DNA of 64,000 nt from Crotophaga sulcirostris (taxonomy: Eukaryota; Chordata; Aves; Cuculiformes; Crotophagidae): assembly GCA_013397455.1 (NCBI GenBank), contig VYZB01000375.1:719476-783475 (forward strand), read 5' to 3'. The notes under the pieces were generated by a model, which saw nothing but the letters and a program-made list of their open reading frames with translations, had not been told where the DNA came from and did no database searches. Below, piece after piece: positions 24,287 to 36,895 of the stretch (position 1 is the first letter of the stretch; every line of letters starts with the position of its first letter). The translations under genes were made by a program, and so were the position numbers.

Positions 24287-24743
24287 AGGACTGGACTGTA
24301 CAGACAAGGTTCACCACATGATCTCATGCTCATGAAGTCAGAGACTAAGCTGCAGTACTCTTGTCTTCACAAAAACATCCTCACTCTCACCCAGGATGTA
24401 GTCACCTGGGCATTGTTTATATCCTCGGAACCACAGACCTTTTCTTCCTTCCCCAGGTCTGGGAGGGTGCATGTTTTTGTGGTCCTATCTACTTTGGTCT
24501 CAAAGGGGACTGAAGAGATTAAAAAACCCTGATTCTTATGGTTTGCTGAGTTTTGATAGTTCGCCCTTCTCATCCTTGCATCCATTTTGGGGCTAATGTT
24601 GGCTGTCATTCCTTGCCTTCTCTTTGCAGCAGAAAATTAAGAGCCTGCAAACAAGTTCCAGAGAATGGATGATGGCCTCCAGCACTGATGGAGAAGCTGT
24701 TATAGAAAGACATCAGCACAGGAAGGACATGGATCTGTTAGAA

Positions 24744-25182
24744 CAAGACCAGAGGAGACCACAAAGATGATCCAAGGGCTGGAGCACCTCCCATATGAGG
24801 ATAGGCTGAGAGAGTTGGGGTTGTTCAGCCTGGAGAAGAGAAGGCTCTGGGGAGACCTTAGAGCAGCTTTCCAGTACTGAAAGGGGCTCCAGGAAAGCTG
24901 AGGAGGAGCTGGGATAAGATGGGGGGTGATGGTCTTAACATGAAAGAGAGGAGTTTTAGATTAAATATTGGGAAGAAATTTTTGACTGTGAGGGTGGTGA
25001 GGCCCTGGCCCAGGTTGCCCAGAGAAGTGGTGGCTGTCCCATCCCTGGAGGTGTTCAAGGTCAGGTTGGATGGGGCTTTGAGTCCCCTGATCCAGTGGGA
25101 GGTGTCCCTGCCCATGACAGGGGAGTGGAACTGGATGGGCTTTAAGGTCCTTTCTGATCCAAACCATTCTATGAATCTATGA
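24744..25182 (+). repeat. CR1 LINE 3' end, ATTCTATG-tail type
   Basis: Sense copy from about GACCAGAGGAGACCACAAAG through GAGAGAGTTGGGGTTGTTCA and GGCCCAGGTTGCCCAGAG, ending at CCAAACCATTCTATG. The open frame 24919-25182 is CR1 remnant. Confidence 0.92.
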
Positions 25183-26659
25183 CTGAACGATCATGCAGGA
25201 TTGCATGTTGGTTGAAATACAGACAGGACCAAAATTCCTTTTTCTAGTCCTAGATAGGTTCAGCACAGTCAGTTCACCCAGAACACAGAGCTACTAAAAG
25301 CTGCAGTGATGGTCCATTTCAAGAGAAATTATCGAAGGTTTCTGTTTGGTATACACCTGTTTGTTTTGCCCTTGTACCCATCAGCACAGCTCTGGTTAAG
25401 AGGCATCACTCAGGTTAAAATAGGACAGTGGGCTTCTGTCACCCATCCATTGCCTCCACCCCACTTCTGCAAGTCAGCACGTCTCAGAGGAAAAGAACTT
25501 CAGTGGTGGTTATTCTCTGAAATCTCTGCCCAGGATAGTTCTGGAAACTGCATTACACTGAGGTCAAAATTTGCATATGTTTGGAAAAAAGATTAATTTC
25601 CTTTTCTTACTTGAAAAAAAAAAAAAAAGGGTCAGCTCAAACCCCAGTTAGGTGAAAGGGCTCGAAAATTAGGAACCCCACTACGCATTTGCTGCTCTCA
25701 TCAAAACCACTCTGAGTCACTTATTCTCTAATACTTCTGAATTCTGACACTTTCTTACACACAAAATGTTGTGGCCAGGAGTCATTTCTCTGCAAAACTA
25801 CAAAAAAAAAAAATGGAGCTTGACTTCCTAAAACAAGAAGACGAATGCCCAAGTTTTGCAGATCTTACCCCGCACTGGAGAAATAGCCACAGTGGAAACA
25901 ACTTTATTTCTGCAGTGTTCTTTATCAAACCTGCCTGGGAGTCCTGACTATGAGCCCTGGGTTAAAGGTACAGTGGATGCATCGATAATAAAACTGGTTT
26001 TCTGAACCTAATTTGGTTTGAAAGCAGTGGGTGGTGGAGCACAAGCTGGTGACCAAGGGCTGGCGTTTTGGCACGTAGTGTCGAGCTCTCAATGTTCCAC
26101 ATGAGTTTCTTTCCTACAACGCCACCTTGCACCACTACTGCAACAGTGAACTCATTTCATGGGCACTAAGTGGTGCCCTGAGATGGAGAAGACTGCTTTC
26201 TCTCCACTGAGCAGCTCAGGGAGGCAGATCCCAAACCTTGTAGGCATCATCAAAGCCCAGGGCAGCTCCAGTTTAATGATGCTGCCTTGTCTTCACTCCA
26301 CTTCAGTCCCCATCCTGATACGGCTGAAGATTTCAGATTCTTATTTGTACTGTGATTCCTGCAAGCTTTCCCTAAGAAGTAGTTCTGTTCATGCTGGGGA
26401 CCAAGCTACAGGGCTAAACCCCATCCTCATGAAGCATTTGAGAGCACGAAGTGAGGAATTTCACCATCACATATTCTGGTATCTCTCCTCTTTTGCATCA
26501 GCCAGGAGGGTACACACAACTGTATAGGCAACCTTGTGCAATGCTGTATTCCTCATTTTATTGTCCTGTAGAAGTCAGGGGTGGTACACAAATGTAAAAC
26601 CACAAGCCTTGTCCATGTATGAGAAACCTGCATTCTCAAATTTTAACAGCTGGAACAGC
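25183..26659. other. Noncoding sequence, no gene seen
   Basis: Contains poly-A runs at about 25613-25628 and 25801-25813. The frame 26159-26527 (122 codons) has no recognised domain and no splice context. Confidence 0.5.
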
Positions 26660-26868
26660 TAGGAAAAAGTTCTTCCCTGAAAGGGTGATTGGCCACTGGA
26701 ATGCGTTGCCTGGGGAGGTGGTGGAGTCGCCAGCCCTGGAGGTGTTTAAGAGGAGATTGGATGAGGCACTCAGTGCCATGGTTTAGATGATGAGTTGGTG
26801 TTAGTGTTGGGTTATAGGTTGGACTCGATGATCTCAGAGGTCCTTTCCAACCTTGTAATACTGTGATA
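26660..26868 (+). repeat. CR1 LINE 3' end, ATACTGTG-tail type
   Basis: Sense 5'-truncated CR1 of about 210 bp, from AGGAAAAAGTTCTTCCCTGA to the CTTGTAATACTGTGATA terminus. Confidence 0.92.
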
Positions 26869-28027
26869 AAACTAAGAAGGAGAACTTATCTTTTGTTTCC
26901 CCCAATGAATTGTGCAAAGAATTGACTCTCAAATGTTCTCCAGAAAAGTCTGTGACTTGTTTTCCTCCCTGTTTGCCACAGATTCTCAATTTTGGAAACT
27001 CTGAGCACTCCAGTGCAGCTACTTTTAATTTACTGTAGAAAAAGTCAGACAAATGTGTTAAGCTGGAGGTGAAAGAGGTTGACAAGTCTGCAGCTGCCAA
27101 CTGGTTTTGAGATAAGGATGAATACACCAAGGACTTCCCGGCAATCTTCAGAAATTACTTTATTTCAAGAAACTTTTAATTGAGATGGTCCCAAAAAAAG
27201 AAGAATAAAGATTTTCCAAAAGATAGGACAGAGACTGCCTGGAAATCAGACATCAATTTTTGTGCCAAGAGGAGAGTTTCTCAGTGTTGCAATTGTGCAG
27301 AGGCACCATGCATCAGCTCCCTGCCTCTTGGAGGGTCTGTAAGCATCCAGACACCTAAATGCAACACTGACAATTTGTCTTGAGCTTGGAGTGTCACTCT
27401 GCAAGGGATGGATGGGTCAAGTGGAGATCCTGCCAGGAAAAAAAGGGAAAAATAAATGTACAAAGGCCTTGAAAGCACGACCCAAGAGGGAAGGGGGACA
27501 GGAAGAACTTGCCCCCATACCCACTGGGGGTGGGAAACAAATGTCTCAACCTGCAGAAAGTGAAATTTCGGATGGACATTTGGAAAGTGTTGCAGGTAGG
27601 AGTTGCTGGGCATCGGGCAGCAGCAGGGACACCACGTTCTTCTCCCCTTCCTTTTGCTGGGGCCAAGGTGTGGGCGAGACACAGATTGCAAGCAGATAGC
27701 ACAGCAAACAGAGAATTTCAAAATGAGTTAATTGTTTGTATAAACCATTCCACCAGCTTGAATATGAGCCAATTTATGCATAAAGGGTTTCTCATGCAGT
27801 TTATAACTGGCTGTGAAATGTAGCGCCACAGGATGTCTTTGAAGTCATGAAAATAAAGCATTGACAGAGAGATCTTTAATTGATAACAAAACTATTTGGT
27901 CATTAACATCACTGATAATCAAAAAAAAACCAAATAACTGAGGCCATAGATTAAATCATTTGTTCTCAAGGATAACCACTACCACTTACTCAGACTTCAC
28001 AACTGTTATGTATTAAACAATCTACTG
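26869..28027. other. Noncoding sequence, no gene seen
   Basis: The stretch around 27280-27720 is open in several frames on both strands because of its composition. No protein family was recognised. Confidence 0.5.
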
Positions 28028-28491
28028 TGTCCAGAGGAGAGCAACGAAGACAGTGAAGAGTTTGGAGCACAAGTCCTACGACGAGCAACTGAGGGAGCTG
28101 GGGCTGTTTAGCCTGGAGAAGAGGAGGCTCAGGGGAGACCCTAGTGCTCTCTACAACTGCCTAAAAGGAGGTTGTAGTCAGGCAGGGGTTGGTCTCTTCT
28201 CTCAGCTGACCAGGGACAGAACAGGACATGGGCTCAAGCTTCGTCAGGGAAAGTTTAGGCTTGATGTTAGGAAAAAGTTCTTGCCAGAAAGGGTGATTGG
28301 CCATGGGAATGTGCTGCCTGGGGAGGTGGTGGAGTCGCCAATCCTGGAGGTGTTTGAGAGGAGGTTGGATGAGGCACTCAGTGTCATGGTTTAGATGATG
28401 AGTTGGTGTTAGTGTTGGGTTATAGGTTGGAGTCAATGGTCTAAGAGGTCCTTTCCAACCTTGTAATACTGTGATACTGCGATACTGTGAT
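28028..28491 (+). repeat. CR1 LINE 3' end, ATACTGTG-tail type
   Basis: Sense copy from TGTCCAGAGGAGAGCAACG to a three-unit ATACTGTG/ATACTGCG tail. The ORF2 C-terminal frame is still open (28053-28394, 113 codons). Confidence 0.93.
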
Positions 28492-28839
28492 CTATTACTC
28501 ACCACAGAGCAGGCATAAAATCCCTATGTCTCATTTTGTCCAGTCCTGGAAGATCTTTTTCTCCCCTGACCCTCCAAACAGCAAAGAAAAAGATGAATTG
28601 ATTGGTCTACTTCCTTTATGTTGACTCCTCAGTTATTGAGTATCTATTAGATATTACTCATGCAACAGACATGTCAACCACTGATAGCAACCACAGGTGA
28701 TGAATAACTATGATATTGATTTAGCTGTGTTTGGAAAATTTAGGCATTCAGTAGGAGATGATGATTTCTACTGCAGCTGCTGAGGAGACGTAGAGCTGTT
28801 TCATAGATGTAATTGAAGGAATTGAATTTGAAGAAACTG

Positions 28840-30324
28840 ACAGAAACGGTCGCCAAGCCACTCTCCACCATTTACCAGAAATCCTGGCTAACTAGGGGAG
28901 GTCCCACTTAACTGGAAATTAGCAAATGAGTTACACATCCACAAGAAGTGCCAGAAGAAGGATCTTGGGAGCTACAGGCCTGTCAGCCTGACCTTGGTGC
29001 TGGGGAATGTAATGGAGCAGATCACCTTGAGTGCCATCACATGGCTCGTAGAGGATAACCAGGTGTTTAGGCCCAGTCACGACGGATTTGAGAAAGGCAG
29101 GTCCTGCTTAACTAATCTGATCTCCTACTATGACAAGGTGACCCACTTAGTGGATGAGGGAAAGCCTTGGATGTTGTCTACCTAGACTTTAATAAAGCCT
29201 TTGACATCGTTTCCCACAACATGTTCCAGGAAAAACTGGCTGATCATGGGTGGATGGGCGTATTCTTTGCTGGGTAAAAAAACTTCTGGATGGGCCCAGG
29301 GAAGTGAACCTGTAGTGAATGGAGTTAAATGCAGCTGGTGGTTGTTCACAAGTGATGTTCCCAGCAGTCAGTGCTGGGGCTAATTTTGTTCAATATCTTT
29401 ATCAATGATCTGGATGAGGGGATCGAGTGCTCTCTCAGTAAGTCTGCAGATGACAACAAGTTGTGTGAGAGTGTTGATCTCCTGGAGGGAAGGAAAGCTC
29501 TACAGAAGGATCTAGATAAACTGGATCAATGGGGCAAGGCCAACTGAACTGAGTTCAACAAGGCTCAGTGTCATGTCCTACACTTGGGCCACAACAACCC
29601 CGTGCAACACCACAGGTTTGGGAACAAATGGTTGGAAATTTGTCCAGCAGAAAAGGACTTCGGGGTCTTGACCAATAGCCATCTGAATATGAGCCAGTAG
29701 TGTGCTGAGGTAGCCAAGAAGGCCAACAGCACCCTGGCTTGGATCAGAAATAGTGTGACCAGTAGGAGTAAAGAAGTGATCATCCCCCTACTCAGCACTG
29801 GTGAGGCCACACCTTGAATCTTGGATTCAGTTTTGGGCCCCTCCACACAGGAAAGACCTTGAGGGGCTGAAACACATCCAGAGAAGGGCAACAGAGCTGG
29901 GGAAGGGTCTGGAGCAAAAGTCTTATGAGGAGCAGCTGAGGGAACCTGGGCTGTTTAGTCTGGAGAAAGGGAGACTGAGGGGAGACCTCATCACTGTCTA
30001 CAACTGCCTGAAAGGAGGTTGTGGCAAGATGGGTGTTGGTCTCTTCTCCCAAGTAACAAGAAATAGGATGAGAGGAAATGGCTTCAAGTGGTACCAGGGA
30101 GATTCAGATTAGATATTAGGAAATATTTCTTCCCTGAAAGAGTCGTCAAGTGCTGGAAGAGCTGGTCCAGGGCAGTGGTGGAGACCCCATCCCTGGAGGT
30201 ATCTAAAAGATGTGTAGATCTGGTGCTCAAGGACGTGGTTTAGTGGTGGACTCGGAAGGGCCTTGTTTACAATTGGACTCAATGGTCTTAAAGCTCTTTT
30301 CCAATTGAAATGATTCTATGATTA
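28840..30324 (+). repeat. CR1 LINE with decayed reverse-transcriptase region
   Basis: The longest CR1 copy here, about 1.5 kb. The translation shows, with frameshifts and stops, the reverse-transcriptase blocks in order: an FEKGRSCLTNLI-like segment, DFNKAFDIVSHN, NGVKCSW...[10 protein letters not shown], the [13 protein letters not shown] block and a catalytic-type ADDNKL motif (near 29450). The ORF2 C-terminus ([13 protein letters not shown]) and 3' UTR follow, ending in AATGATTCTATGATTATG. No single frame is intact, so it cannot encode an active enzyme. Confidence 0.9.
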
Positions 30325-32891
30325 TGTGAAAAAGGTTACTTTACCTTTCCTGCCGTGTCTCTTGTACAATGATCAAGGAGTGGGAGATAGGTGCAGTGAT
30401 TTAAGCAGTTTGAAGGAGACCTCTGGATGTTTCTGATCCAACCATCCACTCTGAGCAGGGTTAAATTATACTAAAATTAAACTTAAGTGTTTAATTGGGG
30501 TGCTCGGAGCCTTGCTCCATCAAGTTCTGAGTTTCTCTCAGATAACCACGATCTTAGCCTGAGTCTAGTCATTCATCTCCTAGAAATTACCTTCAGTGTG
30601 TCATGCAATGCCTGTATGTAAAAGGAAGAGTGTTGCCTTATTTATAGAGATTTATAAGAATGTGTACCCAGGGGCAAGAAAATGCATGCATTAAATAAGC
30701 AATAAATAATAATAAGCAATAAATAAGTAAATGTCTTCCTACATGTAAATAGAAAAGCATTTCATTTTCCAAAAGTAGCATAAATTTAACTGGCAGTGAC
30801 TGAAAAAATGTTTCAAGTATTCGGACACATCTGCCATTTCTTTTTTAATTTTCTGCAAGCTCAGTCAGGACCCCAGAGCAATGCCACTGGTTCGCACTGT
30901 GACTTTGAGGGGAAAAACATCATGAAAGCCAACAGACTCAGTTTGGGTCTCTGAAGGATCTCAGCTGGCTTGGTGAAGTGCAACTAAACTTAGGTAGTAA
31001 CTTAATCTCAAGAAACCTTTCACTAGAGCCAAGAGAAGGGCTAAGTTTGATTCCAAAAGGCTTTGGAATGTTGCAATTAAAGATGGTCATCTTTAATATT
31101 TTTTTTTTTGGTAACCTTTTATTACTATCCTAGTTTTCAGATCTCCCAGTAACTGCTGTTCTTGTTGAATACAGCGCTAATTGTTTCTTGTTTAAGTTGA
31201 TTTTAGTACAAACTCAGAGCAACCACACAGCTCTGCAATATCACCATGTTTTCTATGGTACCTACCTACAATACCATACACATAGATTATAAAAACTATT
31301 GCTTTTTATATCCTTACACATGAAAATACAAAAAGCACCAGATATAGTCCTTTTTGCAAATAGAAATGAATCGGCTATTTAAAAGAGAGCTAAGTGTCAG
31401 AATAAAACAATTTTTTTTCTAAATAAATTGTTTCTATAATATTTCTATTTCTCTATTTCTATTTCTAATTATTTCTAATAAAATAAATTCTGAACTCATG
31501 GAAAAAAATCATGTTCAATTTTTGTTTCAACTTCAGACCAAGAAAAATTGGAAAATAAATATTTGGAACTTGGATAAATCTTGGAACCGGAAATGGGAAA
31601 GTTTCATTTGTATAACTCAGACCTGGTGAAAGTATTTCAAGAGTTATATTTTCTCTGTAGACTCTCTCTCATCTTGGCTGTGACAACAGCAAACAAATGT
31701 GTTCATGGTTCAAAATAAACCATGGAAAGTTTTGGTTTTTTTTTTACCATTGCGATGTTGCGTTACTTCAGCCGTGTTTGAATGCTCAACTATTGGCCTT
31801 TCAAGCACTGAGGTAACCCAAACCACTGACACATTTTGTGTAGATGAGCCTGGATTTAGGGTCAGGCTGGTTGAACCTGACCTTCCAATACCTGACAGGC
31901 TTTCAAAGTCTTTCTTGCTTCTAAAATTGGAAATTCAACTGACCCATTTTGAATGGATATTTCAGTAAGTGGCATTAGAGAAAAACCCCTTCTGAGGGAA
32001 CTATTTCCTTTAACCTGTACATCTCTAACTCTAAGAGGGAAACTGAAATATATGTTTAATTTACCGAGCATAAGCTTCTTTTAAACAAACTGATATAAGT
32101 CATAGCTATCCCAGAAACTGCAAACTAAATTCTACCCTTATTTCCATCCTCCTTTGGACGACACAAGGTGAGTAAAATTTAGACTTACACATAAATACTA
32201 AGTAAAAGTAAAAACACACCTTATTTGCATCATTTTCATCAAAATATGACCAAAATTAGACCTGAGAAAAGGTTTGCATCAGCAGATCAGGGCTGTTACA
32301 CTGTTACCTTATGGTGCACTCCTAGCTATTCGTAACCCACTGCAGAGCAAGGTGACCAGAGTTATTTCCTTTAGAAAAAAATGTTAGAGGAGGACAGACT
32401 CATTGTTCACCCCCTCCTTTCTAAAACATAAGCCCCTTTGTCAAGGATCTCTTTGCAATTCAGCCTACAAGAAGCATCAACACTCTTGTGCCTGTCCATC
32501 ACACACCTGCTCTCCAAACAGCTTCTCAGGAACCTACTTAGAAAGATGGTGTAGCTGGTTTATTATATCTCATAGGTCATCATGATCAGCATCACTGCAT
32601 GAGAAGCTGCAGCCTGAGATATTCGAGCCTTCCCCCTTCTCTATGTGCCAGCTTTTGTAGCACTCTGCTTGGAGAGTCTTTCCTTGGGAGATATTGAGTT
32701 GTCCTAATTAGCTATGCCTTGAAATATAATAATTGCTGGAGAGAAGAAGAAGACTCTGTAGGCTAGTGATGGGGATATTTGCCTGGGGGAGGCATTAAGT
32801 TTCTAGTTCCTGGTCCAGTATCTGCTTTATCCAAAATTTTCACATCCCTACTTTGCTTCTCTCTGGCACAACCATAGAGCTCTGACCAGAG
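30325..32891. other. AT-rich repeat-poor noncoding stretch
   Basis: About 2.5 kb, with AT-rich low-complexity segments at about 30687-30735 and (TTTCTA)-like sequence at about 31430-31485. No gene signal. Confidence 0.5.
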
Positions 32892-33068
32892 GATAGAATC
32901 ATAACATCATTAAGACTGGAAAAGCCCTCAGAGATGATTCAGTCCAACCATCATCCCAACACCACCATGTCTTCTAAACTATGTCCCAAAGTGTCATGTC
33001 TACAGGCTTATTGAACATCTCCAGGGATGAAGAATCCACCACTTCTTTGGGCAACCTGTTCCAAAGGA
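32892..33068 (-). repeat. CR1 LINE 3' end
   Basis: Antisense CR1: ATAGAATCATAACATCATTA, GAAAAGCCCTCAGAGATGAT, GAACATCTCCAGGGATGA and GGGCAACCTGTTCCAA. Confidence 0.82.
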
Positions 33069-33584
33069 TATTGCATGATGTGCTTAATATCCAAAGAGGA
33101 TATTGAATATGATGCCACAGAAACCCTCTGTCCCAGAGCATTCCATCCATTCAGGGATTCTGACCATCACTGTGTGAAATGGGGTCTGTGCACCTGAGCA
33201 CAGAGTTTTAAATATTGCGTGTTTAAATAATAGCACAGCAGAGTACATCACAGCTGCAAAATATTGGTCTTACAAAGATGGAGAGACGGCAGGGTAGGCT
33301 TAGGAACCACATGGGATCATTGATCACCATCACTCAGGAGACAGGGCTGGAACACACGGAGTCGTGATGCCTGGGGCTCCACAAGGTATTTTAGCTCCCA
33401 ATATTTTCAAATGTAACATGCTATCACCCATATGCCATGAAGGATGTACCTGCAATTTCTTCTAGCTTTCCTGCCTACAGGAGTCAGTTTGCATCTTATA
33501 GCCTTCACAATGTTTCTCTTGAACCCCCTCTGTTCTCTCCTTAACTGAGGAACTGAAGGATTGAGACTCCCTTTTTACGAGGAG

Positions 33585-33862
33585 TCACATGGAAAAGACA
33601 AGGGTTAATTGGTATAAATTAATTGGTATAAGAAATCTCATGGGGAGATTTCAGCTGGATTCCAGAAGCAGATTTTTCTCCATGAGAACAGTTAAACATT
33701 GGAATAACCTCCCCAGGGAAGCCATGGACTCCACGGGACACTTCTAAGGCTCAGCTTGACAGCATTCTGGATCATCTCATTTAAACTATACATTACCTAA
33801 ATTGTTGGACCAGATGATCCTTAAGGTCCCTTCTAATCTGGCATCCTGTAATTCTGTGATTA
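33585..33862 (+). repeat. Old, degenerate CR1 LINE fragment
   Basis: Sense CR1-like order: AGATTTTTCTCCATGAGA, TGGAATAACCTCCCCAGGGA, TTGGACCAGATGATCCTTAA and TAATTCTGTGAT at the end. It is more diverged than the other copies. Confidence 0.7.
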
Positions 33863-34485
33863 ACTACATCCACCACACTTCCCAGAGCCCTTTCCTTAGG
33901 ATCAAAGATGTGTCTCATAGCACAAAAACCTGAAGTGAAATGAAAAGGTGGCAAGCTCAAAACCAATGTTCATGCTTTTGATTTATTTTTTTTTTCCCAG
34001 GTGAAGAATGACTGAATTTGGGAACTTAATATCACAAAACATTCTGATGAAAACTGAGAGATCATACCTGAGGTGTATACATCAATAAAAATAACCTGAT
34101 CCAGACTAGGAAAATTTGGAGAAAAATAGGAACTAGAGAAGGAACCTGGATCCGTAGGTACCAAGGCTACTGACAGTACATGACAAATTGGATGGGCACC
34201 AGCTGTCCAACATCTGCCCAGTTCAGGATGAAAAGGCATCAGATCAACCAAAGGGAAAACACATTCAGTCTTCCAGTGTCAGTGATGTGAGTATGTGTGA
34301 AATCTACTGCATCCCAAGTCAAGACCTTGAAGTCCATCAACTTAGGTTTGACTAGATGTCGACTTTGGTCACAATTTAAAATTGCATATTTTGAACTCGC
34401 TTACTGCAGTGCGTGCCAACTTTTTAGTGGTTTTCTAATACCATCATTGAGTTTTGTTACTACTTGGGTGACATGGCTAAAGTAA

Positions 34486-34493
34486 TGACGTCA
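34486..34493. promoter_or_regulatory. CRE/ATF palindrome TGACGTCA upstream of the IL17A-like gene
   Basis: A perfect TGACGTCA, 163 bp upstream of the TATA box. This is the consensus for CREB/ATF and related bZIP dimers. BATF/AP-1-type bZIP factors drive IL-17 expression in mammals (established). Use of this site in the bird is inference. Confidence 0.45.
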
Positions 34494-34579
34494 TCTACAG
34501 GTCTAAGAAAAGGTGAGTCCATATCCTGTCTTCCACCTGCGTTAATGGAATATATATATACATACACTTTTTAATTTAA

Positions 34580-34597
34580 GTTATGGTCAGAAACCAC
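34580..34597 (+). promoter_or_regulatory. Possible ROR-like and RUNX-like sites
   Basis: AAGTTATGGTCA resembles a ROR element (A/T-rich 5' extension plus a GGTCA half site, imperfect at one base). It is followed directly by AAACCACA, the complement of the RUNX core TGTGGTTT. ROR-gamma-t with RUNX1 activates IL17A in mammals. The match is suggestive only. Confidence 0.35.
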
Positions 34598-34655
34598 AGT
34601 TAAGGTTGGGAAAAAAACACCTACTCCACATTAACTAGGACAGCACAGAAGCTCT

Positions 34656-34662
34656 TATAAAA
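34656..34662 (+). promoter_or_regulatory. TATA box of the IL17A-like gene
   Basis: TATAAAA sits 84 bp before the last base preceding the ATG, predicting transcription start near 34686 and a 5' UTR of about 60 nt. A TATA promoter suits a tightly inducible cytokine gene. Confidence 0.75.
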
Positions 34663-34745
34663 GGTCCAGCAGCAAACGTGCCCAGACATCTTCAGTTCGA
34701 CAGAGCCCACCACAATCATCAGCCGTAGTACGAGAAGGAAGGAAG

Positions 34746-34772
34746 ATGTCTCCGATCTTTTGCACTTCTCTG
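34746..34772 (+). CDS. IL17A: IL17A-like exon 1, nine codons
   Basis: Encodes only MSPIFCTSL before a consensus donor GTAAGG, and joins exon 2 in phase 0. It carries the start codon and the n-region of the signal peptide. The start was chosen because it is the first ATG after the predicted transcription start and restores a complete signal peptide. Confidence 0.88.
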
Positions 34773-36895
34773 GTAAGGACTTACTTTCTGGATTTTTTCC
34801 TCCAATTTGGCAGAGACTTATTTGAATCCGAATAGATGACTACCAGGAATGGTGAGCTGCACTCAACTTTAAAATGCTTGTTTAAACCATTGATAACTGA
34901 AAATAACTAAAATGGGAAGCTGCTGAATAACACCAGCATGGGGCAGCAATGAGACTGTGCAGGCAAATTATTGAACCAGGATAATGCAACATACTCTGAG
35001 TCAATAAATACATTGAAAATTCAAACTTAGAGTATCTTTTTGACGTTGCATCCTTTCTGTTATCTTCTGCATCCTTTCTGTTATCTTCTGTATTGTATTA
35101 TTTTCTATAATTTAATTTTATGTCACCACATTATGACTATGTGTATACCATACCTGTCAGCACTGTAAGAATCAGTTAATGAAAGCAAGAATGGATGTGA
35201 TACACAGCAGTTTTTCCATAATTGCTCCAACCTACCATACAGGCTTTAACTATCAGCTAAGCTGACTGTGCATGAATTACTCAGCCCCATGGAAGAGTTG
35301 TTAGGCATGCTGTGTTATAGTAAAAGTACCTGTGTTGTGTCCTAAACACACCAATTTTCTTCAGATCAGAACAGCGTTCTTAATGCTGCTGGCCGTGCTG
35401 TCAGCCAGTTCTGCCTATGGGAAGGTGATACAGCCTGAACTCAAGATGGAGAACCTATTCAAGCAATCATATGCTGGATGCCTGACCCCAAAAGATACAA
35501 AATTCCCCCAAACTGTGAGAGTCAACATAAGCATCAGCAACATGAACCAGGACACCAGAACAACTCTTGATGTCAGCAGCCGCTCTCTGGCTCCATGGGA
35601 TTACAGGTACGATCGCTGTCCCTACGGTGTAGAAATACATTGGCTGCCCTGTTCAAGAATAATGTTGAGGTTATGCCCACATAGAATCATCAAAAGGTTT
35701 GGGTTGGAAAGGACCAAAGGCCATCCAGTTCCAACCCCCCTGCCTCAGGCAGGGACACCTTCCACTGCATCACGGTGCTCAAAGCTTCATCCGATCTGGC
35801 CTTGAACACCTCCAGGGATGGAACATCCCTGACTTCTCTGGGCAACCTGTGCCAGTGCTCACCATCCTAACAGGAAAAAATTTCTTCCTAAAATCTAATC
35901 TAAATCTCCCCTATTTCATCATAAAGCCATTACCCCTCACCCTATCCCTGCACTCCCTGGTAAAGAGTCCCTCCCTAGCTTTCCTGTAGGCCCCCTTATA
36001 GCACACATCTTTATCATCAGTGCATCACCGCTGAGAGTTTTTGGATATATGAGGGTATCCACAGTCCATATAATCCTCTTTGAAAGATAACCAATACAGA
36101 AAAGAGTACAGAACAAAAACACGTTCTAGGTCAACATAGAGAAGGCAAAGTAAATTACTTTTGTAATTTCATTAATTTACTTGTATATTGGAACAAGGTT
36201 GGTCTTTAAAAGCGTTCTTTACCTAAGAGATGATCAAAAAGATCTCAGACGGCTAACATTGCACCAAATTAAGTAGTGGTTTAATAACATCAGCGTCAGG
36301 CCCTAAGATTGTTTCATATTTTTGGAGTGGAATTGAATATCTGGTCCATTAGTCAGTCTGACATGTTGGGAAGCTCAAATAATTTTCAATCAGTCTTTAA
36401 AAGTCAGTGCCTATTTGAAGTAAGTCCTTTGCAAGGACTATTGCACGCAGTCTTGGTATGTTTGTCTTACACTGAAAAAAAAATGCAGTGCTTACTTACT
36501 TACACTTTATTTCTTAAAAACCTACGGGAGTAGAGGGTCTATGGCCATCTCCCAGCATGTACAGGGAGCTGGGAGCCCACAGTGGTCTAGACCATCATGC
36601 CTCCAGAACTGCAGCAGCACTTCCATTTCAAATACATTTTTTCATATCAATTTATAGGATCGATGAAGACCACAACCGTTTCCCCCAGGTGATTGCCGAT
36701 GCCAAGTGCCGCCACTCCAGGTGTGTGGATGTGAATGGGCAGTTGGATCACAGCCTCAACTCCGTCCCCATCAAGCAGGAGATCCTTGTCCTCCGGAGGG
36801 AGCGGAAAGGCTGCCATCAAACCTACCGGCTGGAGAAGAAAATAATCACTGTGGGCTGCACTTGTGTCACCCCCTTGATCCGACACCAGGCTTAA
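34746..36895 (+). CDS. IL17A: Interleukin-17 family cytokine, IL17A position (3 exons)
   Basis: Secreted pro-inflammatory cytokine that signals as a disulfide-linked dimer through IL-17 receptors on epithelial and stromal cells. Exons: 34746-34772, 35365-35606 and 36658-36895, all with GT/AG junctions; 168 residues. Residues 9-28 form a hydrophobic signal peptide (FLMLLAVLSASSAYG), with mature protein likely from about residue 29. The cystine-knot cysteines are 48, 107, 112, 142, 157 and 159, including the diagnostic VGCTC end. The family block [10 protein letters not shown] spans the exon 2/3 junction. An N-glycosylation sequon lies at N63 (NIS). The neighbour at 44.5-46.4 kb is its paralog, tail-to-tail. 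The A assignment rests on synteny (plus strand, distal to MCM3); sequence alone cannot exclude the alternative avian A/F naming. Confidence 0.93.
35048..35089. repeat. 21-bp perfect tandem duplication in IL17A-like intron 1
   Basis: Two identical 21-bp units starting GCATCCTTTCTGTTATCTTC, at 35048 and 35069. Confidence 0.95.
35680..35998 (-). repeat. CR1 LINE 3' end inside IL17A-like intron 2
   Basis: Antisense (relative to the gene) CR1 with CATAGAATCATCAAAAGG at its 3' terminus, starting only 74 bp after the exon 2 donor and ending at GTAGGCCCCCTTATA. It fills almost a third of intron 2. Confidence 0.9.

Noticed and set aside
27281..27823. Cluster of overlapping frames of 102-146 codons on both strands
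   Set aside because: Several frames are open at once with no family match, consistent with composition rather than coding.
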